From: Scolanthus callimorphus
Lineage: Eukaryota; Cnidaria; Anthozoa; Actiniaria; Edwardsiidae
Reading direction: 5' to 3'
NCBI GenBank assembly: GCA_033964015.1
Contig: CM066915.1
Location: forward strand, 11,679,573 to 11,743,572
DNA: 64,000 nt
How positions within the stretch are numbered: position 1 is the first letter of the stretch; the number at the start of each line of letters is the position of its first letter. Both the position numbers and the translations under genes were made by a program. The notes beneath the pieces are model-generated. The model saw nothing but the letters and a program-made list of their open reading frames with translations. It did no database searches and was not told the origin of the DNA. Of this stretch, positions 53,827 to 64,000 are shown piece after piece.

Positions 53827-54790
53827 TCTGGTTCAGACAGCTCGTTTTATTGATTACGTACCTTAATAGTATTAATCTTTAATAGAACGAGGCATATACT
53901 ATAAAAATATACTAAAACGATGTATTAACCGTTATCCTGACTAGTAGTCTTGATAGTTCAAATATTTTGAATGTTTTTAGGTCAATTTGAAGTAATATTG
54001 TCAAAAATATCGTTAAATTATTCATGGTGAGCATTCCTCCATTTAGGAATGACGATAGAACGAGGCAATACAATGGAGAAGAACAATACCATGCTTAAAT
54101 TTGTCAGAGTATTGGACTAGTATGACGTCATCAGTATGGAATGTTTGGCTTGAGCGCGCAGACGCCTCTTTGCGCGAGTCTCTTTCGACGAGCGCTAAGT
54201 GGCGTCGAATTTCGCAGGCTACACAAAATAAAGCTATATTTAGAGTCTACCACTCGACCTGTAAAGCACTGTAGAGCTAAAAAAATTAGGTTAAGCTTTA
54301 GTGACTTAAACGTACTAGACAGCAGACATAACAGCCACGCAAGCACGTGTCGGTAAACAGTCAGTCAGAAGTGGTAAAAACTGAAAACAAATTGTTTTTG
54401 ACAAATGAAGGTTCAGGAAAAAGCCCTTAGCAATGAATCAAAATGGAACGGATGGGAGATGAAGGAAAATCCTTGAACTAGCATTTGCTGTAGTAAGATT
54501 ACTCGAGAAAGTTAATGCACAGTAGTATCTAGCATGTAAAATATTGAAGCAGAAAACTCACACTCGCGAATTAGGAAACGTGTCAATGATACTTTGACAG
54601 GTAATTGTTCTATTTCGCTGATTTCGCTAACCAACTCGAGATGTGGTTTGTTTAAGCAAGGAATTTGTGTAATCACTTTGCGATTGGTTTTACTTAATAG
54701 TCATCTGAAAATTCTTTATCTTTGGTATCCATTACATGACTAGTTAAGGTTTTGCCACCTCGCAAAGCTTCTTTTCTGGCTGTGGCAATA

Positions 54791-55555
54791 GACCGGTCAA
54801 ATTAGCCCGAAAAAACCCCGAACCTGGAAAAAATTGCAACATGGGAAATTTTTGGTACTAATTGTCGAAAACATAAGTAGGAATAACATATCCAAATTTC
54901 GTAGAAATCCGACGGGGGGAAGTTGGTTAAATTTTTGGTTTTATCGGCGACGTCAAGGGCGTTTTTTTTTTTCGGCGGCACTTAGACACTGAAAACACAG
55001 AAACTGGGAGAATGTTTATGGACTGTACAGATGAAACCGGGGAAGATTTAATAAGGTTTTTCTGTTTAAACAAATAATTTCTGAGCGATGAGTTACGGCT
55101 ATGAACAGTTTACATCTTTTATTTCTTTTAGCGTATAATATTCGAACTTTAGTGTATCACCACGCGGGAAATACAAGGATCATATGGGATTTGTCAAAAC
55201 TCAGGATTATTTAGTTATTATTTTGCAGGATTGGCTGTAAACAACACAAAATTCACACCTATGCAATCACATTATACAGTAGAAAGAACTTGCTCGATAT
55301 CTCGTTCAATATCACACCGAGTTACGGCTCTATAGTCTATAGCCCTCCCTTCGAACTGTTCGCTTTCAGTCTAAGTGCCACCGAAAACAACGGGCTTTCC
55401 TTCGTGCAGACGGAAAACCCAAAATTTAGCCAGCTTCCCCCGAACGGATTTTCACAAAATTTGGACACGTATTTCTCACATATGTTCCTGAGAATTTGCT
55501 GTATAAAAATCCCATGTTGCAATTTTTTCCAGGTTAAAGGCTAAATTGACCGGAC
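54791..55555. mobile_element. 765-bp inverted-repeat element, TA duplication, empty site known
   Basis: The left end GACCGGTCAAATTAGCC and CCTGGAAAAAATTGCAACATG have complements at the right end (55511-55555). TA lies on both sides (54789-54790 and 55556-55557). The sister repeat copy near 57000-57015 lacks it. An 84-codon frame inside is not supported as a gene. Confidence 0.85.
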
Positions 55556-55784
55556 TACAAAATAAAGGTGCCTTCAAGCCGTGAAGAATCTTCAAAGCAA
55601 CATCTCGCCCATCTGTGTGAAAATATTTTATTGAAGGTTTGATTGCCGGTTATTGATAGTCTTTCCAGTATTGATATTAAATAAGAAATTTCCTTACCAA
55701 AATGTGCCTAGTATTAGTCGGAAAACTTGTGCTGCGAAAATCACGTAAATCTCCATTTTATTTCCTGTAGCCCGTGTTTGTCCC

Positions 55785-56085
55785 GTTTTGTTATGTAACA
55801 ATCCAGGCTTTTTACAAAATATAACAAACCGGGATTGTTATGTAAAAAGACGCCGTCGCAATATATATCTTGTACAAAGCCGGGATTGTTATGTAAAAAG
55901 ACGATCGCAATATATATCGTGTAACAAACCGGGATTGTTATGTAAAAAGACGGGCTCAATATATATCTTGTAAAAAGCCGGGATTGTTATGTAAAAAGAC
56001 GGTCGCAATATATATCTTGTAAAAAGCCGGGATTGTTATGTAAAAACACAGTCACAATATAATCCAGTAAAGAACCGGGTACAAT
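55785..56085. repeat. TTTTTACAT / GTAACAATCC motif array (block 2)
   Basis: Here the unit is more regular: AAAGCCGGGATTGTTATGTA, then AAAAGACGGTCGCAATATAT, with a period near 54-57 bp, about five copies. Confidence 0.85.
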
Positions 56086-56389
56086 ATTTATCTTGTAAAG
56101 AACCGCTCCCGGACGTAATACTATCATTTTACACGCAAAACTCCTGGACTTGAGACATATACAGTTAGGTAGGATTTCTATGTAAAAAGTTAGGATCTTT
56201 ACAAAGTAGAAAGCATAAGACGATGGTGTAAAGATCCTCGTTTCTTACCCAAATGCATTTAATGCTTTGTGACCGGTGTAAGAATCCCGGCTGTCTTGGA
56301 TCCTTACTTTGAGAATACATCATGAATGAGTCAACACGTTTTGGCGGCGAACAATACTGGAGCGATGTATTGTGAATTATCCCACAAAA

Positions 56390-57390
56390 TATAGCTACAT
56401 TTAGAGCTTACCACAAAATATAAGTACATTTAGAGCTCACCACTGGTCCTAATGATAGCAAAACTATCAGTGACTTTAACGTACTTTACAACAAGTCCAT
56501 AACAGCAATAAGCCGTGTCAGTCAGAGCATTCAGTGAGAAGTGGTAAAAACAAACTGGAAATAAATTATGTTGTCGTTTTTGGCAAAGCAGGTTCAGGGA
56601 AAAGCCCTTACCAGTGAATCAAATTGTCTTGCGTAATGAGAGACGAAACCCTTGACTGTAGTATAAGATCACTCGAGCAAAAGTCAATGCGCAGTATAAC
56701 ATTGAAGCAGGACACTCACATCCGTGAATTTATAGGAAACTTGTGAATGACATTTGGACATCAGATAATTGTTCTTTTTCGCCAAGCGATGCGAGATACT
56801 TAATAGAGCCGGGTTTGCGTATGAGTAATTGATTCATGTATTCAAGCAAGACATTTGTGTAATCGCTTTACGATTGGTTTTACTAGTCCTCTGAAATCTG
56901 CTCATCTTTGGCATCCATTGCATTTACTTATATTAGTGACTAGAGAAGCTTTTAATTGCCGTCTCGCAAAGCTTCATCAAGTTTTTTTTTTTTCTAGCTT
57001 TGGCGATATCCAAACGGTGCTTCGAACCGTGAGGGAATTTCAAACCAACATCTCGCCCATCTGTGTGCAAGTACTCTATTTGGGTTGAATATCGGTAATT
57101 TATTGTCTTTCCAGTATTGATATTAAATGCGAAACTACTTTAGAAGGAATACATTAATAAAGATCAAAATGTGGCTAGTACTATAAAGTTGTGCTGTGAA
57201 AATCAGGTATATCTCCCGTTTATTTCCTGTAGCCCATGTTAGTCCCGTTTTGTTATGTAACAATCCCAGCTTTTTACAAAATATATATCGTGTAACAAAC
57301 CGGTCGCAAAATATAAATATATATCGGGCGTAAAAAGCCTGGATTGTTACATGTAAAAAGCCTGCCTTTTTACATAACAAGCCAGGCTTT
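56390..57390 (+). repeat. Array-ended repeat, direct copy 2 (shorter array)
   Basis: Second direct copy of 54025-56085 without the 765-bp insertion. It ends in a short motif array (57245-57385). Confidence 0.8.
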
Positions 57391-57434
57391 TGATTGTGAC
57401 ACGATTTATACAGCACATTATATATATATATATA

Positions 57435-60400
57435 GCGGTTTACAAAAATTCTGTCTGAGAAGTATATAAGTATATAAGTATATCGCCGATTGATACCTTC
57501 GCATGCTCAATGCACTTCAATTATATTATTTCTCTGTTTAGACTTTGTTGCTGACTGTTTTTAGCTTTTTCCATGCATATAGTGTGCCTGCTATCCGTAG
57601 TTTGGGAGACGTTTGGAGTTTCCCGAAACGCCTTTTCGGCTGGAGGAAACGCCATTGCAAGAACGCGTAACTGAAACCCTAGATTTTGCTGCTGGTTTTA
57701 ACGAAATGTTTATTTTATTCAATCTATGGAATTAGAATAGGTTTTATTCATGTGTTACCGTTATTGGTGATCAACAGGTATCTCTGAGGAAGATGAATTT
57801 GACGTGTTTTAATGACTAATTAAATATTCAAAACGCCGTCTTCTTCGCAATGCACGTTTTAGTAGAACGCGGAATTGGCGTTTTCTCTTTTCGAAATTTA
57901 ACTTTTCTACGAGATTTAACTTTTCTGCACTGAGTGTATAGAGCGGAAGTTATGGGAGTTTTAAATCTCTGTCTTCGTTATCAGTTTAGTCTGTTGTAAT
58001 CGATGGAGCTATGTACTGGCAGTGAAATGTACTGGCAGTGAATGAGAAGCCATTTCGCAGTAGTTCTTCCCGGGGTTCTTCCCACTCGGCATTTGAGTAA
58101 ATAACGTCTCATTCACCGCTTACATTTTTTCGCTCAAAGTTTTCATTCAAAGATTTTAAATCCCTTCACTCATTCCAGAAGCAATCTAATTAATTTTCCA
58201 GGCCGATTTATCTCTGTGTTGGAAAAAGTACGTTTATAATCGACAAAAGATTAAAATGTATTTCTCTTTACGGTCTAATTATAAATTCAAAAAATAAAAA
58301 CTTTTCCTGGATTTAAATAGAGTTCATTTCTTTGTATTTTTTTTGTCATCGGAAAGTAGTCCCGATGTTTCCGAAATAAAAGACACTCAAAACACTCTAT
58401 ATAATATTAATGAGGTGCGAAAAAACTTACTTCAGTTTCCTTATATTTATTTCTTCTATTTTTTGATCCAAGGAATATTTTTCATAATTTTGAATTTATA
58501 ATTAGACCGAAAAGAGAAACAAAATCTTAATTTTGATGTAATTTTGATTTTGATAAATTAATTAATTAGATAATTTCGGGCATGGGGTAGGAGAGTTACA
58601 AAAATATATATTTGAATGACAAACTTTGAATATTGGTTAATGCTGGTGAATGATTTATTTATTCAAATGCAGAGTGGGGAAGAACAACTGCGAAATGGCT
58701 TCCTTCACTGTCACCGAGACTTTGGATGTACACAGCTCTCAATCGATTAAAATAGAATAAACTGACATCGAAAACGGAGATTATAACTCTTATAACTTCC
58801 CCACTATACAGTGAGTGTTTGTTCTTTTCCGTGGAAAAATCAAATTTCGAAAAGATAAAGGCAATGTCGCGTTCTACTAAAACGTGCTTTGCGTAGAAGA
58901 CGCCGTTTTGAATATTTAATTAGTCATTAAATACACGTCAAATTCACCTTTCTCAGAGATACCTGTTGATCGCCACTACCGAGAACACATAAATAAAACC
59001 AATTCTAAATCCATAGATTGAATAAAATAAACATTTCGTTAAAAACAGCAGCAAAATCTAGGGTTTCAGTTACGCGTTCTTGCAATGGCGTTTCATCCAG
59101 CCGAGAAGGCATTTCGCGAAACTTTAAAAGTCTCCCAAACGACGCATGGCGGGCACATTATATGCATGGAAAAAGCTAAAAACAGTCAGCAACAAAGCCT
59201 AAACAGAGAAATAATATAATTGAAGTCATTGAGCATGCGAAGGTATCAATCGGCGATATACTTATATACTTATATACTTCTCAGACAGAATTTTTGCAAA
59301 CCGCGGTTTGCAAAAATTCTGTCTGAGAAGTATATAGTATATAAGTATATCGCCGTTTGATACCTTTGCAAGTCCGATGCACTTGAATTATATAATTTCT
59401 CTGTTTAGACTTTGTTGCTGACTGTGTTTAGCTTTTCCATACATATAATGTGCCCGCCATGCGTTGTTTGGGAGACTTTTAAAGTTTCGCGAAACGCCTT
59501 CTCGGCTGGATGAAACGCCATTGCAAGAACGCGTAACTGAAACCCTAGATTTTGCTGCTGTTTTTAACGAAATGTTTATTTTATTCAATCTATGGATTTA
59601 GAATTGGTTTTATTTGTGTGTTCTCGGTAGTGGTGATCAACAGGTATCTCTGAGAAAGGTGAATTTGGCGTGTATTTAATGACTAGTTAAATATTCAAAA
59701 CGGCGTCTTCTACGCAAAGCACGTTTTAGTAGAACGCGACATTGCCTTTATCTTTTCGAAATTTGATTTTTCCACGGAAAAGAACAAACACTCACTGTAT
59801 AGTGGGGACGTTATAAGAGTTATAATCTCCGTTTTCGATGTCAGTTTATTCTATTTTAATCGATTGAGAGCTGTGTACATCCAAAGTCTCGGTGACAGTG
59901 AAGGAAGCCATTTCGCAGTTGTTCTTCCCCACTCTGCATTTGAATAAATAAATCATTCATCAGCATTAACCAATATTCAAAGTTTTTAATTCAAATATAT
60001 TTTTTTGTAACTCTCCTACCCCATGCCCGAAATGATCTAATTAATTTATTTATCAAAATCAAAATTATATCAAAATTAAAATTTTGTTTCTCTTTTCGGT
60101 CTAATTATAAATTCAAAAATATGAAAAATATTCCTTGGATCAAAAAATAGAAGAAATAAATAGAAGGAAACTGTAAGTTTTTTCGCACCTCATTAATATT
60201 ATAGAGAGTGTTTTGAGTGTCTTTTATTTCGGAAACATCGGGACTACTTTCCGGTGACAAAAAAATACAAAGAAATGAACTCTATTTAAATCCAGGAAAA
60301 GTTTTTATTTTTTGAATTTATAATTAGACCGTAAAGAGAAATACATTTTAATCTTTTATCGATTATTACGTACTTTTTCCAACGCAGAGATAAATCGGCC

Positions 60401-61150
60401 TGGAAAATTAATTAGATTGCTTCTGGTATGAGTGAAGGGATTTAAAATCTTTGAATGAAAAACTTTGAGCGAAAAAATGTAAGCGGTGAATGAGTTATTT
60501 ACTCAAATGCCGAGTGGGAAGAACCCCGGGGAAGAACTACTGCGAAATGGCTTTTCATTCACTGGCAGTACATAGCTCCATCGATTACAACAGACTAAAC
60601 TGATAACGAAGACTGAGATTTATAACTCCAATAACTTCCGCTCTATACACTGAGTGCAGAAAAGTTAAATTTCGTAGAAAAGTTAAATTTCGAAAAGAGA
60701 AAACGCCATTCGGCGTTCTACTAAAACGTGCATTGCGAAGAAGACGCCGTTTTGAATATTTAATTAGTCATTAAAACACGTCAAATTCATCTTTCTCAGA
60801 GATACCTGTTGATCACCAATAACGGGAACACATAAATAAAACCAATTCTTATAATTCCATAGATCGAATAAAATAAACATTTCGTTAAAAACAGCAACAA
60901 AATCTAGGGATTCAGTTACGCGTTCTTGCAATGGCGTTTCATCCAGCCGAAAAGGCGTTTCGGGAAACTCCAAACGTCTCCCAAACTACGCATGGCGGGC
61001 ACACTATATGCATGGAAAAGCTAAAAACAGTCAGCAACAAAGTCTAAACAGAGAAATAATATAATTGAAGTGCATTGAGCATGCGAAGGTATCAATCGGC
61101 GATATACTTATATACTTATATACTTCTCAGACAGAATTTTTGTAAACCGC
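57435..61150. repeat. Nested palindrome of 3.7 kb
   Basis: The whole block is an inverted repeat centred at 59303/59304 (AAACCGCGGTTT). Each half (57435-59304 and 59303-61150) is itself an inverted repeat with arms of about 0.9 kb centred near 58380 and 60225. GCGGTTT(A/G)CAAAAATTCTGT marks every outer end. TA microsatellites flank the block on both sides. The frames at 59388-59588 and 60764-60973 are repeat sequence. No transposase is present. Confidence 0.9.
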
Positions 61151-61320
61151 TGTGTATATATATATACTGTAGAATATGTTGAATTGTGGAGCCAGAACAA
61201 TCCCTACCAGTAGAAGGACCCGCAACGGGATTCACAGTTGGTCGGCTTGATAATGAAGAGGAGAATTGAAGAATGAGCCAAACCAGCAACTTCTAAAGTT
61301 CCATAAAAATTTATTTAAAC

Positions 61321-61344
61321 GTTTCGGCCTTCGGCCTTCATCAG
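61321..61344 (-). ncRNA. Hammerhead ribozyme core (PLE copy 2)
   Basis: The same CTGATGA-stem II-GAAAC core as at 50925-50948, identical by eye. The flanks are also the same. Confidence 0.8.
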
Positions 61345-61498
61345 TAAAAATTTAAAAACTAGTGTCCAAACTGAATAACTAACGGAATTACAAGTAATAA
61401 ATAGGGTTAAAAATACAAAGCTGATTGTGTTAAAAATGTATTTAAGGAAACATAGGAGATTTAAAAACCTTAACACTATTCATTGCAAGCATTCTCTA

Positions 61499-61783
61499 CT
61501 ATGTAAACTTTATTCTATTTAATGACCTATATTCACAACGCTTGTTTAGACCGTGTGGCTGGAGACATCTAAGTTGTGAGGTCCAATAAGCTTCGCGATT
61601 CAAAAGTACTGTTTCTAAATTCTCACGGGCTCTAATTTGTTCTATGACTATGAAGTCGAAATCCTTAAGTGCGTGCGGCGAGCTATTAAAAAGTTTTGAA
61701 ACTTCGCAGGTCTTTCTGTTAGCGCGCATATGCGATTTATGGTTACGAAAGCGGACTTTAAATTTCGTTCTTAGTAGATCCAA
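61499..61783 (-). pseudogene. GIY-YIG endonuclease fragment, PLE copy 2
   Basis: 94 codons: FKVRFRNHKSHMRANRKTCE, then SPHALKDFDFIVIEQIRARE, then LLNREAYWTSQLRCLQPHG and CEYRSLNRIKFT. The FRNHKS and NREAYW segments match the central and C-terminal parts of PLE GIY-YIG domains. The GIY-YIG start lies in another frame or is lost. Confidence 0.75.
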
Positions 61784-61950
61784 TATATTGAAGTCTACGA
61801 AGATTGCACGATACTAAATATATAACATTGGTTGAATTGCAGCTTACGTTCTCCTTAATAGAGTAAGTGCGACCCGTTGCAAAACTACTAAATTTATCGG
61901 TGTCTAAAAGAAAATTATTGCATAGGTCACACCTCTTGTGACAATGCGAA

Positions 61951-62616
61951 CAACGCCCCCCTCCTGTTGATTGTCTGGGCGTGGCCGAAATTTAGAGGGT
62001 GCTATGAGCTCTTTTAGATTTTTGGTTCGTCTAAAAGAAGGCATGAGAGACTTAAGACTGAAGTAACTGAGAATTATATACGAGATGGCTGTGCTTCAGA
62101 AAAGAAAGGTCTGAATTACTCAGACCAACCCCTAGAGAAGCTAAGAAAATTATACCTCTCGTACTAGATTACAATCCTAGATTGCCAGATATCGCCAAAG
62201 TAATTAATAAGCACAGTAATTAATAGAAAAGTAATTTAGATATCAAATTTTCACTTGTTATATTCCAATGATCGTTTCTTTTCGCCATAAATCTTTAGAG
62301 TTTTGCCTATCTGGCGCTACACTCTATAAATTTATCTCGTAGAATAAGAGCTTAAGTGCCGCAAAGCTCATGAATAACAAAGGACAAGATGGCGGTTGAA
62401 CAATGGCCGCCCGAATTGTCTAAATTACTGCTGTAAAAAGAATTTTCAGAGATGCCTCCGAATCAAAAATTAACAAGTATCCTCTGAAGTCTCATCCTGG
62501 AAAGTTTCATGCTTTTATCAGAAAACGCACAATTCGCAATAAATTTGGACTTAGCCGTCTGACTATATGTGATCCTCGTCGTTCTCATTGGTAGTTGGCT
62601 GGACTTGGACCTATCT

Positions 62617-62619
<3 letters not shown>
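61951..62619. other. No gene seen
   Basis: No domain or repeat recognised. Confidence 0.4.

Positions 62620-62650
<31 letters not shown>
62620..62650 (+). repeat. (TC)n microsatellite
   Basis: About 15 TC repeats, directly before a truncated PLE end (62655-62732) that stops inside its hammerhead core and runs into a TA microsatellite. Confidence 0.9.
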
Positions 62651-62655
<5 letters not shown>

Positions 62656-62744
62656 AGGAGGAGAATTGAAGAATGAGCCAAACCAGCAACTTCTAAAGAT
62701 CCATAAAAATTTTATTTAAACGTTTCGGCCTTTATATATATATA

Positions 62745-62880
62745 TAGGTAGAATAAAGATGTATTAGGACCACAAAAACTCCTCACAGATCCATGTTGTA
62801 AAAATTTAAAAGTTTAATACGTTTCGGCTTTCAGCCTTCTTCAGTTAAAAAGTTAAAAATGCTAATTAATTACAGAACAT
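62745..62880 (-). mobile_element. End of a second PLE family with hammerhead core
   Basis: At 62821-62844 the minus strand reads CTGAAGA-AGGCTGAAAGCC-GAAAC, a hammerhead core with a variant seventh base and a GGCT/AGCC stem. The flanks differ from copies 1 and 2, so this is a different family. Confidence 0.65.
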
Positions 62881-63242
62881 ATATTTATAGTGAAATAAAA
62901 CAAAGTCAAAGGGCGATTTACAAGATTTCATACTGGGCGAAAGTATTCGAATAATAGCAGATGCTGGCGGATATTTGTTCCTTTATGGTTACCTTGGTAA
63001 CAAGAGCACGAGTCCAAACTTTAATTGTAGTGGATTCTATTTTTGGACTTGTACTCTCGCCTTTTAATATATAGATTTAGGCACTGCCTAAAAGCGGAGC
63101 TCCCAACTATTATACGGAATAAAAGATGGTAGTAGTTAATTGTAGTATCAAAAATACATTTATTATATTTAGACTAATATTATTGCCTTTCTGCCTTTTA
63201 CAAAACACAAAAAGCATGAGGACAACTCAACAAATAAAAATG
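62881..63242. other. Dispersed motif copy 3; no gene
   Basis: TATATAGATTTAGGCACTGC followed by CTAAAAGCGGAGCTCC at 63067-63103 is the best-preserved copy of the motif also seen at 6990 and 10650. Confidence 0.6.
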
Positions 63243-63530
63243 TAGACACCCGTAGGGCTTGTTCACATGAGGTCAGATATCAACCTTGTCCCCAGCGTCT
63301 TGTGGGTAATTTTCAAGATGGTGGTTGGTCGAGTAGAAAACCCTGGGGGAGGCTGAGTCACATGACCACTGTTTGAAAACATGGGAACGAGGTTGTCCTT
63401 TGTTGTGAAACGGTCATGTGACTCAGCCTCCCCCAGGGTCTTCTCCCGAGTCAACCACAATTTTGAAAAATGATGGAGACCCTGGGACAACTTTGGGGTA
63501 GGGACAAAACTGGCACTGTTTCACATGAGA
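63243..63530. repeat. Fold-back repeat
   Basis: CCCTGGGGGAGGCTGAGTCA at 63342 has its perfect complement at about 63415-63440, and the outer arms (ATCTTGAAAAT/ATTTTGAAAA, CTTGTCCC/GGGACAA) also pair loosely. The total is about 290 bp. Confidence 0.75.
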
Positions 63531-63715
63531 AAAAAAATCCAAGATATCTTGGTGTTGTGGCTAACACATGCGGCACGCACAATCAAGAAAGTTGGCCCAA
63601 CCCCTGACCTGTCAAGGAATAGGACAGGGAAATTCTTTTTAGGGCTGTTGTTAGGCCTAACAGACCTAACAGCCCAAACAGCATCAAGAAAACATTCCTT
63701 ACTCCCACTTCTTAC

Positions 63716-64000
63716 AGCTGTTTTGAGTATTCTGCGAACTCTCGCGTTCGACGTCCAATGGCGTTCTGGCTTCCGTCAATCAAACTCTGAGGTCTAAATT
63801 GAGTCTTAGCCGACCGTAAGTTAGGCCATTTATTTAGAGAAAGATAGTACAAGATGCTGATTGTTGGAGCATTTCACTAGGATGGCAATAACTGATTTCT
63901 TTGTATTTCAAAGAGTTTCAAAGTTTGATTGACGGAAGCCAGAAAGCGGTTTGACGGTTGGAAATCGATCTCAAGAGTTCGCAGAATACTCAAAACAGCT
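63716..64000. repeat. Fold-back repeat reaching the window end
   Basis: AGCTGTTTTGAGTATTCTGC at 63716 pairs with GCAGAATACTCAAAACAGCT at 63981-64000, and TTCTGGCTTCCGTCAATCAAA pairs with the 63923-63945 stretch. The outer end may continue beyond the window. Confidence 0.8.

Larger units (their letters stand above)
54025..56085 (+). repeat. Array-ended repeat, direct copy 1
   Basis: It matches 56390-57390 in the same orientation: AGGTTCAGG(A/G)AAAAGCCCTTA, ATCTCGCCCATCTGTGTG, GTCTTTCCAGTATTGATATT and GTCCCGTTTTGTTATGTAAC occur in both in order. It is interrupted by the 765-bp element at 54791 and ends in the motif array at 55785-56085. Confidence 0.8.
61151..61950 (-). mobile_element. PLE 3' copy 2
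   Basis: It contains the GIY-YIG end frame (61783-61499), the hammerhead core (61321-61344) and the element-end words (AGCCGACCAACTGTG in inverted form at 61233-61247). It lacks the 221-bp MITE of copy 1. Similarity with copy 1 stops near 61940. Confidence 0.75.

Noticed and set aside
59930..59965. CTGATGA on the minus strand as another hammerhead
   Set aside because: No stem II and no GAAA follow at a suitable distance.
59388..60973. Short frames around 59.4-59.6 and 60.8-61.0 kb as paired genes
   Set aside because: They are the same sequence in the two halves of the nested palindrome and show no protein features.

Overview
The window looks like repeat-dense nuclear DNA of an invertebrate animal, most likely a cnidarian such as a coral or sea anemone. 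The reasons are GT-AG introns, an FAS1 gene fragment, a CCAAT/NRF-1 type promoter, and a mobile-element mix of BEL/Pao, Penelope-like elements with hammerhead cores, a tyrosine-recombinase retroelement and many short inverted-repeat elements. The base composition is AT-rich by eye. The species cannot be fixed from the sequence. All assignments rest on reading motifs and repeats by eye; no database was searched.

Region 1-20 kb: a decayed BEL/Pao retrotransposon on the minus strand is cut by the window edge (1-3172). Two fold-back repeats follow (3377-4485), then two minus-strand FAS1 exons (5658-6371). Next come a Penelope-like element (PLE) tail with a hammerhead core, broken by a TA-flanked MITE (8725-9461), and a three-exon minus-strand gene model of unknown function (13123-15743). 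After these are a 130-bp tandem repeat, an inverted-repeat element filled with minisatellites (16811-17619), a PLE reverse-transcriptase remnant (18266-19049) and a tandem repeat of about 295 bp (19080-20165).

Region 20-33 kb: two arms of about 0.95 kb in opposite orientation (22755-23690 and 31440-32390) bracket a nearly pristine 5,005-bp tyrosine-recombinase retrotransposon (23728-28732). It carries identical split direct repeats A1-B1-A2-B2, gag with a zinc knuckle, RT/RNase H with a Dam-like tail, and a recombinase. The internal B1-A2 junction lies wholly inside a predicted 385-bp spliceosomal intron that joins the two halves of gag in frame.

Region 33-47 kb: a plus-strand gene (33921-45750) models to 966 codons with a coiled coil, a possible D-D-E core, zinc-binding C-terminal motifs and a SAP motif. 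It is split by two large inverted-repeat elements, 35729-39784 (TSD CTACC) and 40250-44647 (34-bp perfect TIR, TSD TATG). Removing each element with one TSD copy leaves an uninterrupted frame. The second element carries sub-terminal arrays of palindromic units in mirror orientation.

Region 47-64 kb: a probable single-exon gene with CCAAT and NRF-1 promoter motifs (47299-48000) is followed by more 295-bp repeats and PLE debris. Then come two PLE tails with hammerhead cores (50870-51900 and 61151-61950); one holds a 221-bp MITE whose empty site is seen in the other. Between them are three copies of a repeat ending in short-motif arrays, and a nested palindrome of 3.7 kb (57435-61150). The window ends in two further fold-back elements.
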